Assembly: GCA_946811185.2 (NCBI GenBank)
Contig: OX328104.1
Location: 18,235,352-18,299,351, forward strand
Reading direction: 5' to 3'
Length of the DNA stretch: 64,000 nt
DNA from: Hippopus hippopus
Lineage: Eukaryota; Mollusca; Bivalvia; Cardiida; Cardiidae
The notes beneath the pieces are model-generated. The model searched no databases, had not been told where the DNA came from, and was given only the letters and a program-made list of their open reading frames with translations. The translations under genes were made by a program, and so were the position numbers. Below, one piece after another: positions 21,598-31,997 of the stretch (position 1 is its first letter; every line of letters begins with the position of its first letter).

Positions 21598-22936
21598 CGA
21601 GGGCTGTTCGATATGTAATGTGTATTGTACCACAGCGCGGTAACGCTTTCAACGATTTCGTGGATGATGATACGCTTGAATAGCTCTATTCAATACCTTT
21701 CCAACGGTATAAACACGAGCCTTCAACTCCACATAGTTTTAAACTTATAGTCATTTCATTAGAGCTAGTCGTTGACCACTGTTGTAAAAATGGTTGGAAA
21801 AACGGATTAAGAATATTGAAGAAATTAGAGCTTATATAAAAGTTCGCACAAAACTCGGTCATTCCATAATGCAGATTTTTACTGAATTGGGGGAAGTTTA
21901 TGGGTCTGATAAGGTATCTTATGAGACAGTTCGTAGGTGGAGAAAGAAATTTCTGACTGGCACAGAGTCCGTCAAAGATGCAGCAAAATCTGGCCGAGCT
22001 GTGACTGTAACAGGCAAGGCAAATGTCTCAAAAGTCAGGGAAATAATTGAAAGTGATGGCAGATACACGATTCGTGATATTGCCAACGCTGTTGGCATAT
22101 CGCTATCGTGGGTGCATTTCATTTTGAAGCGTATTTTGAAAGTACGAAAGATTTCTGCCAGATGGATACCGCATATATTGACAGATGACCAAAAACGGGT
22201 ACGAGTACAAACCGCTAAGCAATTGCTCAAAATGTTTCCCAAATTCAATCAAAGACAATTTGCAAACATTGTTACTGGTGACGAAACATGGGTTCACTAT
22301 TTCGAACCAGTAAGAAAAATTGGAAACAAAATATGGCTAACTAAACACGGTAGAAGGCCTGTATTTGCCAAAAGAAGCATAAGCACAAAGAAGGTCCTTT
22401 ATTGCATATTCTTCTCATGTGATGGTATAGCCGTACAAATTCAGGTGCCAAAGGGCAAAATTGTTACAGGTTGGTATTACCGAGATTTATACTAAAAAAG
22501 CTCAAGAAATATTATCTTAAACGATGCCCTGTGTCAGGATTTAGGCATGTTCGTCTACTTCATGATAATGCTCCATCACATACATCTGAGCTTGTGAAGC
22601 AATTTTTGAAGTCGGAGAAGGTTACTGTCTTGCTACACCCACCATACTCTCCAGATCTAGCCCCATGCGACTTTTTCCTTTTTCCAAAACTTAAAAAGTT
22701 CTTATCTGGTCGTCGTTACAAGTCCCGACAGGCCCTATGCTCAGCCATCAGTCAGTGCCTCAGAGGTCTACTTAAATCAGCGTACCGTGACGCATTTCAG
22801 AAATGGATTCAGAGATTGAAATTATGTATTTCAAACCGTGGAGAATATTTTGAAGGGATGTAATGTTCATTTCACTATTTGAGTCGAATGCTTTTGAGAT
22901 ATCGTACAATACACATTACATATCGAACAACCCTCA
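21598..22936 (+). mobile_element. mariner (DD34D) element with intact inverted ends
   Basis: The terminal inverted repeats are about 34 bp: CGAGGGCTGTTCGATATGTA at the left and, inverted from the right, TGAGGGTTGTTCGATATGTA, both continuing ATGTGTATTGTAC. TA target duplication at 21596-21597 and 22937-22938. Total length is 1,339 bp, normal for a mariner. The single gene inside is frameshifted (see next entry). The well-preserved ends suggest a fairly recent insertion, and it may still serve as a substrate for transposase made elsewhere. Confidence 0.95.
21790..22863 (+). pseudogene. mariner transposase, broken by two frameshifts
   Basis: DNA cut-and-paste transposase. The N-terminal paired-type helix-turn-helix region (roughly residues 1-120) includes SYETVRRWRKKF and YTIRDIANAVGIS. 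The linker motif WIPHILT stands in for the WVPHEL of mariners. Catalytic Asp 1 is in VTGDETWVHYF and Asp 2 in LLHDNAPSH; Asp 3 is in YSPDLAPCDFF, 34 residues after Asp 2, giving DD34D. The ATG at 21790 reads only a few codons; an extra G near 21796 moves the rest out of frame. A one-base loss near 22484-22490 separates the second and third Asp. The stop is TAA 22861-22863. Outside these two lesions the frame is open, so decay is recent. Confidence 0.93.
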
Positions 22937-23039
22937 TACATATTGGAAAAAGAAGAAAAATGCTGAATATCATTATTTTCTCCTTTTCACACTATATTTT
23001 CAAGAGTCTTTTTCCTCCATGTAGAAAAGAGTTGAGTCT

Positions 23040-23541
23040 TAAGTCATACCAACAACATGTACAAAAGAGGAAAAAGCTGGTAACTGGCATTTTCTCCTTT
23101 CTTCCGCTGTTTTCTACCCGTCCCAAATCAAATTTCAGTTTTTAAGCCACGTTCATTTTGTCCTCTGCAATTGCTTTCAAATTGGACTAGTATAAATTTT
23201 TGTCATGACCGATTGATTGCACGGTGTTTAACGCCATTTTCAACATTATTTCAGTTATATTGCGGCGGCCAGTGCACCTCTGCATGCTTTTCTGGAGTTT
23301 CTCTTAGCAGTACTCTACACAATATTCTTTCCAAGCCACTGGCTGCTTTCTCACATAATCATCACTGAAAAAATGATCAGCAGTGAGAGAGGAATGAATC
23401 ATGTCGCAATGACTATCATCAGTCCTCGGAAAGAAATTGGCTGAGCTGGGGATCGAATTAACGACCCCCAGTTCTCAAGTCCTATATGCTACCGAATGCA
23501 CAACTAGGGCTTGGCATTTTTCTCATGAGGTAAAGAGTTAA
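23040..23541 (-). repeat. TTAA-hairpin MITE split by a SINE
   Basis: The hairpin GCTGGTAACTGGC and GTCCTCTGCAATTGCTTTCA precede TTTTTGTCATGACC at 23205. After the SINE the end resumes at CTCATGAGGTAAAGAGTTAA (TTAA 23538-23541). TCATGA is repeated on the two sides of the insertion. Confidence 0.78.
23206..23515 (-). mobile_element. tRNA-headed SINE, family S1, minus orientation, inside a MITE
   Basis: On the minus strand: a head with TTCGATCCCCAGCTCAGCC (B-box region), the body ATTCATTCCTCTCTCACTGC, and the tail AAATAATGTTGAAAATGGCG then TTAAACACCGTGCAATCAAT. Confidence 0.85.
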
Positions 23542-23606
23542 ACAACATGGAAAATAATGTATATAAAGGGGTATTTGCCTATAGGAAGCACTGGCTACTT
23601 TACCCT

Positions 23607-23760
23607 GAACCCCTTACCAAACAATCATATGATTGAATGATCTTGAGGAATAGTTAAGAAAATATGGTGGGAAAAGGAGGAAATGCTGATCACCAGTTCT
23701 AGCTCCTTTTCCCCAAATGTTTTCTACCCTTTTTCAAGACAAAATTGAAAGTTTGTCTGA
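23607..23760 (-). repeat. TTAA-hairpin MITE, right-truncated
   Basis: CCCCTTACCAAACAATCATA, then GGTGGGAAAAGGAGGAAATG and centre GCTGATCACCAG. It stops where the tandem-unit sequence begins. Confidence 0.75.
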
Positions 23761-24135
23761 GATATCATTAAAACAAACATTCAGATCAAGTTGCAGGAAT
23801 ATCAGGCTGAAAATGTGGCCTCTAGAGTGCACACAAGGTTTTCCTAAGATTTGGCCCAGTGACCTACTTTTTGACCCAACGTGACCCAATGTCAAACATG
23901 TCCTAGATTTTATCGGGACAAACATTCTAACCAAGATTTACTAGTATCTAACTGAAAATGTGGCCTCCAGAAAGCACACAAGGTGAATTGTTGATGACTG
24001 CATGAGCAGGACACACGATGGATGCCGGACACAGCACGATCACAAAAGCTCACCTTGAGCACTTTCTGCGCAGGCAAGCTAAAAGCTATATGTCCCTGGA
24101 AAAAGTTTTTGGGGGTATAAAAAGTGTCCAAAGAA
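23755..24135 (-). repeat. Tandem-unit element (~145 bp units), short copy
   Basis: GAAAATGTGGCCTCTAGAGT, GACCTACTTTTTGACCC and GATATCATTAAAACAAACAT recur. It ends with GGACACAGCACGATCACAAA then GCTCACCTTGAGCAC and GCAAGCTAAAA, the same end as at 26000-26070. Confidence 0.7.
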
Positions 24136-24329
24136 ATATGGTACAGAGACTAAATTTTCACCTAGCTGCGATAGGTTAACAAAGCATAATAAATTCAAGA
24201 CCTAAATCAAAACTAGCACAAATCTCACAATGGAGAAACAGACAAACAAAGAGAAAAATTTGAAAAAACATTCTGGGAATATGAGCAAATGCTCCTTTTC
24301 TCAACATTTTCAGAAGTTGCAAAACTGGC

Positions 24330-24552
24330 TTTAGTAGAGGAAACCCTGGTTTTTACGACCCAGAGGAAGAAACCTTCTGAAAACATTGTGAGAAAAGGAG
24401 AAAATGCTGGTAACCAGCATTTTCTTCTTTTCCCACAATGTTTTCTACTCTTCTAAAGTCATGTTTTAATTTTTGAGTCATGTTTATTTTGTTGTCTGCT
24501 AAAGCTTTCAATTTAGACAAGTCTAAAATTTTGTCGTTTGGTAAAGAGTTAA
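24330..24552 (-). repeat. TTAA-hairpin MITE, near full length
   Basis: Hairpin with GCTGGTAACCAGC and one arm mismatch. The right end is GTCGTTTGGTAAAGAGTTAA, and its TTAA 24549-24552 is shared with the next fragment. Confidence 0.88.
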
Positions 24553-24682
24553 ACACATTGTGGGGGATGGAGATAAAGCTGGCAACCAGCATCTTCTACT
24601 TCCTCACAATTTTTTTTACCTCTCTCCCAAAATATTTGACCATTTACAAGTCTAAATTTTTGTAACTTTGGTAAAAAGTAAA
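24549..24682 (-). repeat. TTAA-hairpin MITE, degenerate
   Basis: It begins at the shared TTAA and has ACATTGTGGGGGATGGAGA, centre GCTGGCAACCAGC and TTTACAAGTCTAAATTTTTG. Confidence 0.68.
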
Positions 24683-24729
24683 CAAATTCCAAGTTTCTAC
24701 AACATTATTGACATGCTGAACTCTGTCAC

Positions 24730-24930
24730 TGTAACTCTTTCAAAGATAAGAAACTTTAGATGCGCCCAAACTGAAAGGATATGCAGACAACAAACGAAAC
24801 ATGCCTAAAATGGTGGAGATTGTCTTTAAAAAGGCAAAAACCATTGTAGGAAAAGGAGAAAATACTGGTTACCAGCGTTTTCTCTTTTTCCAACAATGTC
24901 ATCAAAACCTCGGGGATTGTGCGGTTAAAC
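24730..24930 (+). repeat. TTAA-hairpin MITE
   Basis: GTAACTCTTTCAAAGATAAG at the left, centre ACTGGTTACCAGCG, CTCGGGGATTGTGCGGTTAA at the right. Confidence 0.82.
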
Positions 24931-25031
24931 AAAAAACTTTGACTATTCTGAACTCAAAAGCCTTTAGACAAAAGTGATGAAGACAAAAAAATTTTAAATT
25001 GATACTGAGTAATAAAATATACATCTTTTAA

Positions 25032-26072
25032 CACGATACCAACAAGAGGGCCATGATGGCCCTGCAGTTGCTCACCTGAGTCTTTTGACCAAACAAGACC
25101 CATTTTCAATCTCTATCGAGATATTATGACAAACATTCTACCAAGCTTTCATCATTATTAGACTGAAAAATTGGCCTCTAGCTTAGCCTATTTTCCCATT
25201 GTAGGTATCAAAACAAAGATTCTGACATCCATTCATAAGTATTGGACAGAAAATGTGGCCTCTAGAGTGTACACAAGGTTTTTCCAAGATTTGACATGGC
25301 GACCTAGTTTTTCACCCGATGTGATCCATTTTCAATTTCATTAAATTGACCATAAAATAAAACTTTATGACTAATTTTCATAAGTATTGGACAAAAAATG
25401 TTGACTCTAGAGTTACACAAGATATTTTAAAGATTTGGCCTGGTGACCTAGTTTTTGACCCGATGTGACCCATTTTCCAAATCATACAAGATATCATCAA
25501 GTCAAACATTCTGACCAAGTTTCATGAGTATTACACTGAAAATGTGGCCTCTAGAGCATACGCACGGTTTTTCTAAGATTTGACCTAGTTTTTGACCCGA
25601 CATGACCCACTTTCTAACTCATCCAAGATATCATCAAGACAAACATTCTGACCAACTTTGAAAAGTTTTGAACTGAAAATGTTGCCTCTAACGCGTACAC
25701 AAGTTTTGTCTAAGATTTGACCTAGTGACCTAGTTTTTGACCCGACATGACCCACTTTCAAACTCATCCAAGATATCATCAAGACAAATATTCTGACCAA
25801 CTTTCAAGAGTTTTGGAATGAAAATGTGGCCTCTAGAGCGAACACAAGGTTTTTCTAAGATTTGACCCAGTGACCTAGTTTTTGACCAGTCATGACCCAT
25901 TTTCAAACTCGCCTGAGATGTCATTAAGGCAAACATTCTGACCAATTTTCATGAGTATCAGACTAAAAATGTGGCCTCTAGAGCGTACACAAGGTAAAAG
26001 TTGATGCTGGACGCCGGACACAGCACAATCACAAAAGCTCACAATGAGCACTTCGTGCTAAGGTGAGCTAAA
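25032..26072 (-). repeat. Tandem-unit element, about seven ~145-bp units
   Basis: The left end is CAAGAGGGCCATGATGGCCC followed by GCTCACCTGAG. Units carry GTGGCCTCTAGAG, TTTTCTAAGATTTGACC, GTGACCTAGTTTTTGACCC and TCATCAAGACAAACATTCTG. CTCTAGAGYG-type phrases recur at about 25261, 25551, 25830 and 25976, with spacing of 142-148. The right end is GGACACAGCACAATCACAAA, then GCTCACAATGAGCACTTCGT and GGTGAGCTAAAA. It resembles the pearl/CvA plan described in bivalves (tandem core between fixed ends). Confidence 0.8.
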
Positions 26073-26489
26073 AACAGAATTACATTCCTTTGACAGCAAC
26101 AATAATGGTAAATCCATTGCAAACTTAAGAGTTCCATCATAATTCAGAACAATTTAGCCATATATCAAAATTTTAGCATCCTTAACGCACAATATGCAAG
26201 TGTATACAGGGTGTTCAAAAATACATGTACGGTAAATGTTATACTGTAAAATTTATACCTTTTGATAAGTCGAAGAATAAAGTTTTATGACATGCCAAGT
26301 ATATGAAGTAACATAAAGGTCGCTAGCACCTCTCAAAACATACATCAATTTGTACATCAAATTTTCAAAATAATGTCCATTGTTACATCACAAGGCATTC
26401 AGCCTGTTCATGAAATTTGCTTTCACCAATCAGCAATTATAGGTATCTAGATTGTGATCAATCTTATCTCTGGAACTATGGATGCTGTA

Positions 26490-26712
26490 AGTCTTTACCA
26501 AATGACAAAATCTTAGACTGGTCCAAATTGAAAGCATTTGTAGATGACACAGTAAATATCTCTCAAAAATTGAAATTTGTTTTTGGAAAGGATAGAAAAC
26601 ATTGTGGGAAAAGGAGACAATGCTGGTTACCAGCATTTTCTCCTTTTCCTACATTGTTTTTGAAAGCATTCTTTGCTAGGGCTGTTAAAAATTTGGTTTG
26701 TGTGTTAAAGGG
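26490..26712 (+). repeat. TTAA-hairpin MITE
   Basis: GTCTTTACCAAATGACAAAA to TTTGTGTGTTAAAGGGC. Hairpin centre GCTGGTTACCAGC with three arm mismatches. TTAA is lost at both ends. Confidence 0.85.
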
Positions 26713-26934
26713 CAAAGCTCATCTGTTGTCCGAGGCTTGACTTTATGCACATTGTATAGGTTTTGCTTTAAGTGCGAGTGGTGTAATTGGGCATTTCTAC
26801 TTGGAAACAATAATGAAGACCCTGCAACAATGACAGGGAACGACATTTACGACCCTTTCCTTGAATCGAAAGTTTATGGCAGCACTCTGTGGTAATGGTA
26901 TAACACAACTCTTACATGCAGATCCATGAAAATT

Positions 26935-27000
26935 AATTTCATGAAAAGACTGTCTGCCCTGCAACCTGAAAAGGGACGTTATTTTGAACACCTGATTTAA
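26935..27000 (+). pseudogene. Transposase C-terminal relic (mariner/Tc1-like)
   Basis: It reads FMKRLSALQPEKGRYFEHLI then a stop, like the RxxxxxxxxGxYFEHL end of mariner-group transposases. Stops immediately upstream show that only the C-terminus is left. Confidence 0.6.
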
Positions 27001-27364
27001 ATATTTAAATCCATGTCTATTTTAAAAAGTGCTTGTCATCTTTATTGTTCACTGTTGCCTTACATACTGGGCATGTCATTAAACTTTTTTCTTCGAATTA
27101 TCAAATGGTATAAATTTTATTGTAACAGCTTTGTAAATTATATACCTAAGGTATATTTGAAAGTGTGACATATATTTTTGAACACCCTGTATGTAGAAAA
27201 AATGGGAACAGGAGAAGCATGCTTCTATCACTTTCACAACAACATGATCTTCCAAATTCAGCCTGAAGAAGAAAAAAAAACACCGAATTTCTAACTACAT
27301 GTAATAGTTTAAAGCCAAATATTGCGATTTCATCCTTTTCCTTTTCGATAGAATATCCCACTGT

Positions 27365-27418
27365 ATAGGTTGATCAAGATCAGACTGCCCATCCAAAGCA
27401 GTTTGGTCTGTGATTTAC
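27365..27418. repeat. Short palindrome of the AGATCAGACTGCAC family
   Basis: GGTTGATCAAGATCAGACTG is mirrored imperfectly by GTTTGGTCTGTGATTTACAC. Confidence 0.55.
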
Positions 27419-27624
27419 ACTGCCGAAAAAGTGTGTGACACTTAGCAGCCAAAGGGTGAAATCGCACTCTTGATTCGGAGTGTGTAATGATTCTGAACCC
27501 CTGGTTACGCATTTGTTATTTGAGATGTCACCTGCAATACCTGTTATCACCATTCCAATAGATTTATCTTTCTTTTGGGCACTCTTGTGCATTCGTAAAA
27601 TATATGTTTTTTTCCGTGAAAGGT

Positions 27625-27980
27625 CAAATTTTACTGCATTGCGTGAACATCATTGGCAATATTTTCACGATGGCTGCCACTCATGAAAATATTATAAATG
27701 ATGTTCACTCAAAATAAATTTCTATCTATCACTGGGGAAAAAAACAAAAAATCTATTTTTGCCATGGGGAATTACCAATAAAGAACTGTACTTGACTTGA
27801 TTGAAGTCCTAATAAAAAAGGGTTAGAAGAATGAAATAAAAAGAATATTTGGTGTTTTTGAATAACTGAAATTCATTTCATCGAGTGATACATCATTGGT
27901 AATATTTTCACGAGTGGCACCACCACTCCTAAAAATATTACTGTGATGTTCACTTGATGAAATAAATTTTGATCTTCCAC
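27625..27980. repeat. Two 'tggtaatattttcac' foldback hairpins
   Basis: First pair: GTGAACATCATTGGCAATAT with AATATTATAAATGATGTTCA (27643-27710). Second pair: ATACATCATTGGTAATATTT with AATATTACTGTGATGTTCA (27886-27955). ATGAAATAAAAAGAATATTT between them matches the end of the TATTTATTTCATGC MITE. Confidence 0.68.
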
Positions 27981-28037
27981 CAAAAAAAACCACATCATCT
28001 ATGTATACCAAAATATTGTAGGCCTGAGCCCTATTGT

Positions 28038-28531
28038 TTAACTCTTTTTACCAAACGACAAAAATCTAGACCTAATTCAAAGCATTAGCAGACAACATAA
28101 TCAGTGTAGCTAAAATGATGATTTCTGTCTATGATAGGGTAGAAAAATTGAGGGAAAAGGAGAAAATGCTGGTTACCACCATGTTTTCAATAGGCTTCAT
28201 CCTCAGGGTCGTTAAAACTTGGGATTGTGTGGTAAAAAGTTAGTTGGTTGGTTGGTTGGTTGTATTGGGGTTTAACGCCACTTTAACAGCTGGGGTCGTA
28301 TCATGGCAGTCGGTGACGCACATGTGTTTCCTGGCTTTCTCACACCAGTACTAACACAACTTTCTTTCCAAAGCCACCGACTACTTTTCTCACATGCTTC
28401 AGCAGAGGTGAGAGGCGAAAATACGCCAGAAAGAAAGTTCGCCTCAACCAGGTATCGAACTCACAACCACCAGGTCATGAGTCCGACACTCTCACCACTG
28501 AGCCACCCGGGCGGGGCTGGTAAAGAGTTAA
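28038..28531 (+). repeat. TTAA-hairpin MITE with a SINE at its right end
   Basis: TTAACTCTTTTTACCAAACG to GTGTGGTAAAAAGTTA (28242). After a SINE the same end is repeated as CTGGTAAAGAGTTAA (28517-28531), which fits a ~13-bp SINE target duplication. The right hairpin arm is largely deleted. Confidence 0.8.
28243..28517 (-). mobile_element. tRNA-headed SINE, family S3, minus orientation
   Basis: On the minus strand it begins with GCCCGGGTGGCTCAGTGGTG (A box TGGCTCAGTGG) and has GAGTTCGATACC as its B box. The tail runs into CCAATACAACCAACCAACC. TGGTAAARAGTTA flanks both sides. Confidence 0.85.
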
Positions 28532-28690
28532 CTCTTTACCAGACAACCCAATGATTTAGACCTTCTCAAATTCAAAGCATTTGCAGACAACATTTCAAAT
28601 ATGGCTAAAATGATGAAATTTGTCTTTGAAAGGATAGAAAATATTATGGGAATTGTGGGAAATTACAAGTCCTTTTTTTCTGGCAGTTAC
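28528..28690 (+). repeat. TTAA-hairpin MITE, 5' half
   Basis: TTAACTCTTTACCAGACAAC, AAAGCATTTGCAGACAACA and AGGATAGAAAATATTATGGG, then a different sequence. Shares its TTAA with the previous copy. Confidence 0.75.
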
Positions 28691-28984
28691 AGGTTAACTC
28701 TTCCCTCCATGGTCCAATACTACTAGCTGAAAGAATTCAGTCTGATACCCATTTCTACATCACGTTGTCTTCCTGAAAATAGAAAGCAAAATTTATACTG
28801 ATTTCAAGTCTTCTTTGAAACCCTTCAAGTGCCTTTCGCAACAATAGTTGCCATTTGCAGTCAGTGAAGATCCAAGATCACACTACATGTTTACTGAAGA
28901 GTGACCTGGTATCTACTCCAAACATCATGTTCATTCTATTAGCAGTTTCTCAACTATAGTTAAAGATAGACAGTTTCACAACTA

Positions 28985-29062
28985 CAGTTACCTTTCCAGT
29001 CACTGAAGATCCAAGATCAGACTGCATGTTTACTGCAGACTGATCTGGGATCTAAGCTGACC
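28985..29062. repeat. Palindrome of the AGATCAGACTGCAC family
   Basis: CCAAGATCAGACTGCATG faces CTGCAGACTGATCTGGGATC. A partial second copy (TCCAAGATCACACTACATG) lies at 28870. Confidence 0.65.
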
Positions 29063-29264
29063 ACTATGCAGAGACATTCTCTCCAATGGCAGTTTTGAAA
29101 TGGCTATTTGTTGACTTATTTTCCAACCTGAAAATCTCAATTTTGTTTCCTTCGCACTTACAGGGTAAATGCTTTACTAGTGTTTACAATGTAAACATAC
29201 CTGTAAGCACACAAAAATCAGTGGAGAAATAAACGACTACAATGCAACTGATAGTTTTACTGAT

Positions 29265-29390
29265 CATTTCAAGCATATCATAGCAACAGCTCATTCAAGT
29301 ATGTCCTGGGTTTCAACAGTACTAGCCTAGGACTTTGTAGTGTCTTGCTCAAGGACCCTCCATTTAAAAACCCCCACCCTACATCAAATC
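29265..29390 (-). repeat. SINE fragment, family S5
   Basis: TATGTCCTGGGTTTCAACAG, ACTAGCCTAGGACTTTGTAG and TGTCTTGCTCAAGGACCCTC match the body of the SINE at 47902. Confidence 0.6.
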
Positions 29391-29572
29391 TGAAGTCTTA
29401 CATTAATTTAACTATACCAGTTTGTAAAAAGTCAAATCAATAATTATTTCAAGAGATTACAAACAGAAACCTGTACTTTACCAATAATGAAGTTGAAAAA
29501 TGGTCTTAGCTCATTTAATAATTGACCATAATGACTTTTAAAATGAATTGTAAAAACATGTGAATAGTAAAC

Positions 29573-29810
29573 AAAAGAGAGTGACCTGGCAACTTTTGAC
29601 CTAGTTTTAAAATTCATTTTTCTGCATTTAGACCAACTGTACAATTACAAAATGTCATCTTCACAATGATTTTCATAGTTTAAAATGGTATTATTTGAAG
29701 ATACATCTCCGTATTTCATGAAACAATAATCATTTTATGTATCTTCATGCCAAATGATGCCCCTGACAACTGCAAAGCAGCACAGATTACAACGGACAGT
29801 AAATGCATTT
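29573..29810. repeat. Dispersed repeat shared with 40.8 and 44.0 kb
   Basis: ACTTTTGACCTAGTTTTAAA...GTCATCTTCACAATGATTTT resembles 44015-44150, and ATCTTCATGCCAAATGATGC then CCCTGACAACTGCAAAG resembles 40873-40910. One continuous block here corresponds to two separate places elsewhere. Confidence 0.65.
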
Positions 29811-30038
29811 TTCTCTCTAGCTCTAAAGATGTACCCTTAATATGGCCATTTGGTGTACAGAGATGTTTGCAAAATCAAGAACTCGTTATTTTTTGGTACA
29901 CTTGTGGTAAAAATATGTAAACAGAAAAGTTTGCCAATTTTTCAAATTTGCGTAACCGCAAAAATTTCCACATCGCAAAAATTTCCACTAATACAGTAAC
30001 TACAGACAGCAGGGATACTATATGCCACCTGCATTTAA

Positions 30039-30237
30039 CCCATTAGATTAACCACGCAACTTTTGACGACCCTGTTGGAGAAGATTTTTGAACCGGAGAA
30101 CATGCTGGCTCCTTTTCTCACTATGTTTTCTACCCTGTCAAAGAACTTCAGGTTATTCATATCACTTTTGAAATTGTTGTCAGCAGAAGCTTTCCATTTG
30201 GAAGAGTACAGAATTTGGCGTTTGGTAGAGATTTAAA
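30039..30237 (-). repeat. TTAA-hairpin MITE, hairpin partly deleted
   Basis: TTTTGACGACCCTGTTGG, GGAGAACATGCTGGCTCCTTT, then GTTGTCAGCAGAAGC and GCGTTTGGTAGAGATTTAA. Confidence 0.72.
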
Positions 30238-30239
30238 AT

Positions 30240-31900
30240 GGCAAGAGCATCACTAGCACTTTGATTATTTAGAACAAAGTTTGTAGATGTAAATGTACCT
30301 CTATCCAACGTTCATCTCCAACCAGTCACAGATTTGACCCTATCAGGTGTATTACACTACTTTCAGCAGTATACCAGTTACACCATGGCAACAGCAAATT
30401 TGTTCATCTGTTTTCTAAGTTTCATTGAGCTTAGATTAGAGCTCTTCAGTGTCATTCCCCAGGATACACCCATCAAAACCATCACTGCAAGTAAGGAACA
30501 AACCCAGGACCTCTAAATAATAAATCTGGAAATAGGTTCACCATGTCACCGGTAAGTAAGATATATTACAGTAAATAAACTCTCTACCAAAAAACAATTA
30601 ATCTTTAAACTGCATTTCACGACTTTACTGTTGCGGCCAGTGTATATCAAGGTCAGGCTGCACAAAGCATGCAGCCTGATCTTTGATCTACAATGTCCAC
30701 TTTACTGAAATGCTGTAGACAAAAGCAAGCATGAAATTGCAATTATTTGGGCCATATTTCTAGGATGAAAATGTCTGATAGGTTTTTATCACATAACCTC
30801 CCTTGTTTTCAGTGTAATATATCCATTATGTATTTTCTTATACATGTTTGATATCACAATAATTATTGAGTGACATCACTTTATACCTCATAGAAGTGAA
30901 TGAGTTTTATGAAAATTACAACGAGTGCATCTATAGATGGTTTTGCATCTTCGAATCTATAATTTGTGAAATAGCGTTATGTGATAAAAAGATTCCGACT
31001 TTCGTTGGCATTTACGATGAAGCTCTATTAAACTCGTCCAGAAAAAATGTCACTGAGCTCGGCAAAAGCCCCCTTGATAACATTTCCCCTAGACTCATTT
31101 AATAATATTTTATCTCAAACCCCCACTCATGTCAGATCCTATAAATTCGGCACACTAAGGTTAATGTTGTTACAATTATTAATATAATTACACAGAATGT
31201 GCAGTCTGATCTTGAATCTACACTGTCCGATAAGGACATATCTTTTTCCGAAAAATTACCTTTGAAATAGCTAAGTTTGTGTTTTTACTATAACTTTCAA
31301 AGTTTCATTTCACTTTTTTAGCACGATAAGGGTTAAGTTCATCAATTGATTATCATACAAGATCATTAGACCCTGACAATTAAATGTTGAGTTATTATCC
31401 TTTTTACAAAGATAGGTCAAAAAACTCTCATACTGGAATGAAAAGGTTTTTTGGTCCATGGGCTTGTTCGCCTGGGCCTGTTCTTCCAGGCTTGTTCTTC
31501 CCAACTAATAGAGGATTTTCTGCCTTTCCTTTGAGGCTGAAATTCAGCCCCATTCCCAATTCAAAATGGAATTAATTTTGCCTGATTCCAGGATTTTTTC
31601 CCCAACAGAAACAAAATCACCTTGGATACTGATGCATTGGTGAGTGCTTTCATGAAGCAGATGTAGATCTAATATACTTCCTGAAAAATCCCAAAAACAT
31701 AAAAAAAAAGGGAAGTTTTCCATACATCCAAAAGTTTACAAATAGAATCAAAGGTTTTAATAATAATTTATCTATCACTGATTCTGACAAGTGTGCGAAG
31801 GTCTTCACAATAATACTCCAAGCTACATGTATGTCATCAACAAGAGTCTTTAATTATGGAAATTTTGAGTATTTGTTCATATTTATTGAGCCAGGGTTGA
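30240..31900. other. Interval without recognised gene
   Basis: It contains a palindrome of the AGATCAGACTGCAC family at 30648-30695 (GGTCAGGCTGCA/TGCAGCCTGATC) and half of another at 31196-31222. A tandem pair 'GGGCCTGTTC/AGGCTTGTTC' occurs near 31470. No gene recognised. Confidence 0.4.
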
Positions 31901-31997
31901 TTTAAAAATAAAAAAAAAAAGCCCTGGGCCCCGTTTTACTGAAGTAATTACCAACAAAATTTGCTTAAGTTTTAGATAAAAAGATAAAATTTCCAGG

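Larger units (their letters stand above)
21490..23035 (+). repeat. TTAA-hairpin MITE relic split by a mariner insertion
   Basis: The left part ends AATGTGGCTCAAATGTGACT...TAGAATA at 21597. The right part resumes at 22937 with TACATATTGGAAAAAGAAG, the hairpin remnant AATGCTGAATATCATTATTT and TTTTTCCTCCATG. Both halves are collinear with other copies, so the mariner at 21598-22936 landed inside an existing MITE. Confidence 0.75.
26207..27189. mobile_element. TA-flanked element with two inverted transposase 3' ends
   Basis: The ends are CAGGGTGTTCAAAAATA on the left and TATTTTTGAACACCCTG on the right, with TA on both flanks. The last ~200-240 bp at each end are inverted copies of each other. 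Both encode a similar transposase C-terminus facing outward: FMNRLNAL..NNGHYFENL on the minus strand (left) and FMKRLSALQPEKGRYFEHLI on the plus strand (right). A TTAA-hairpin MITE (26490-26712) lies inside. Confidence 0.72.
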
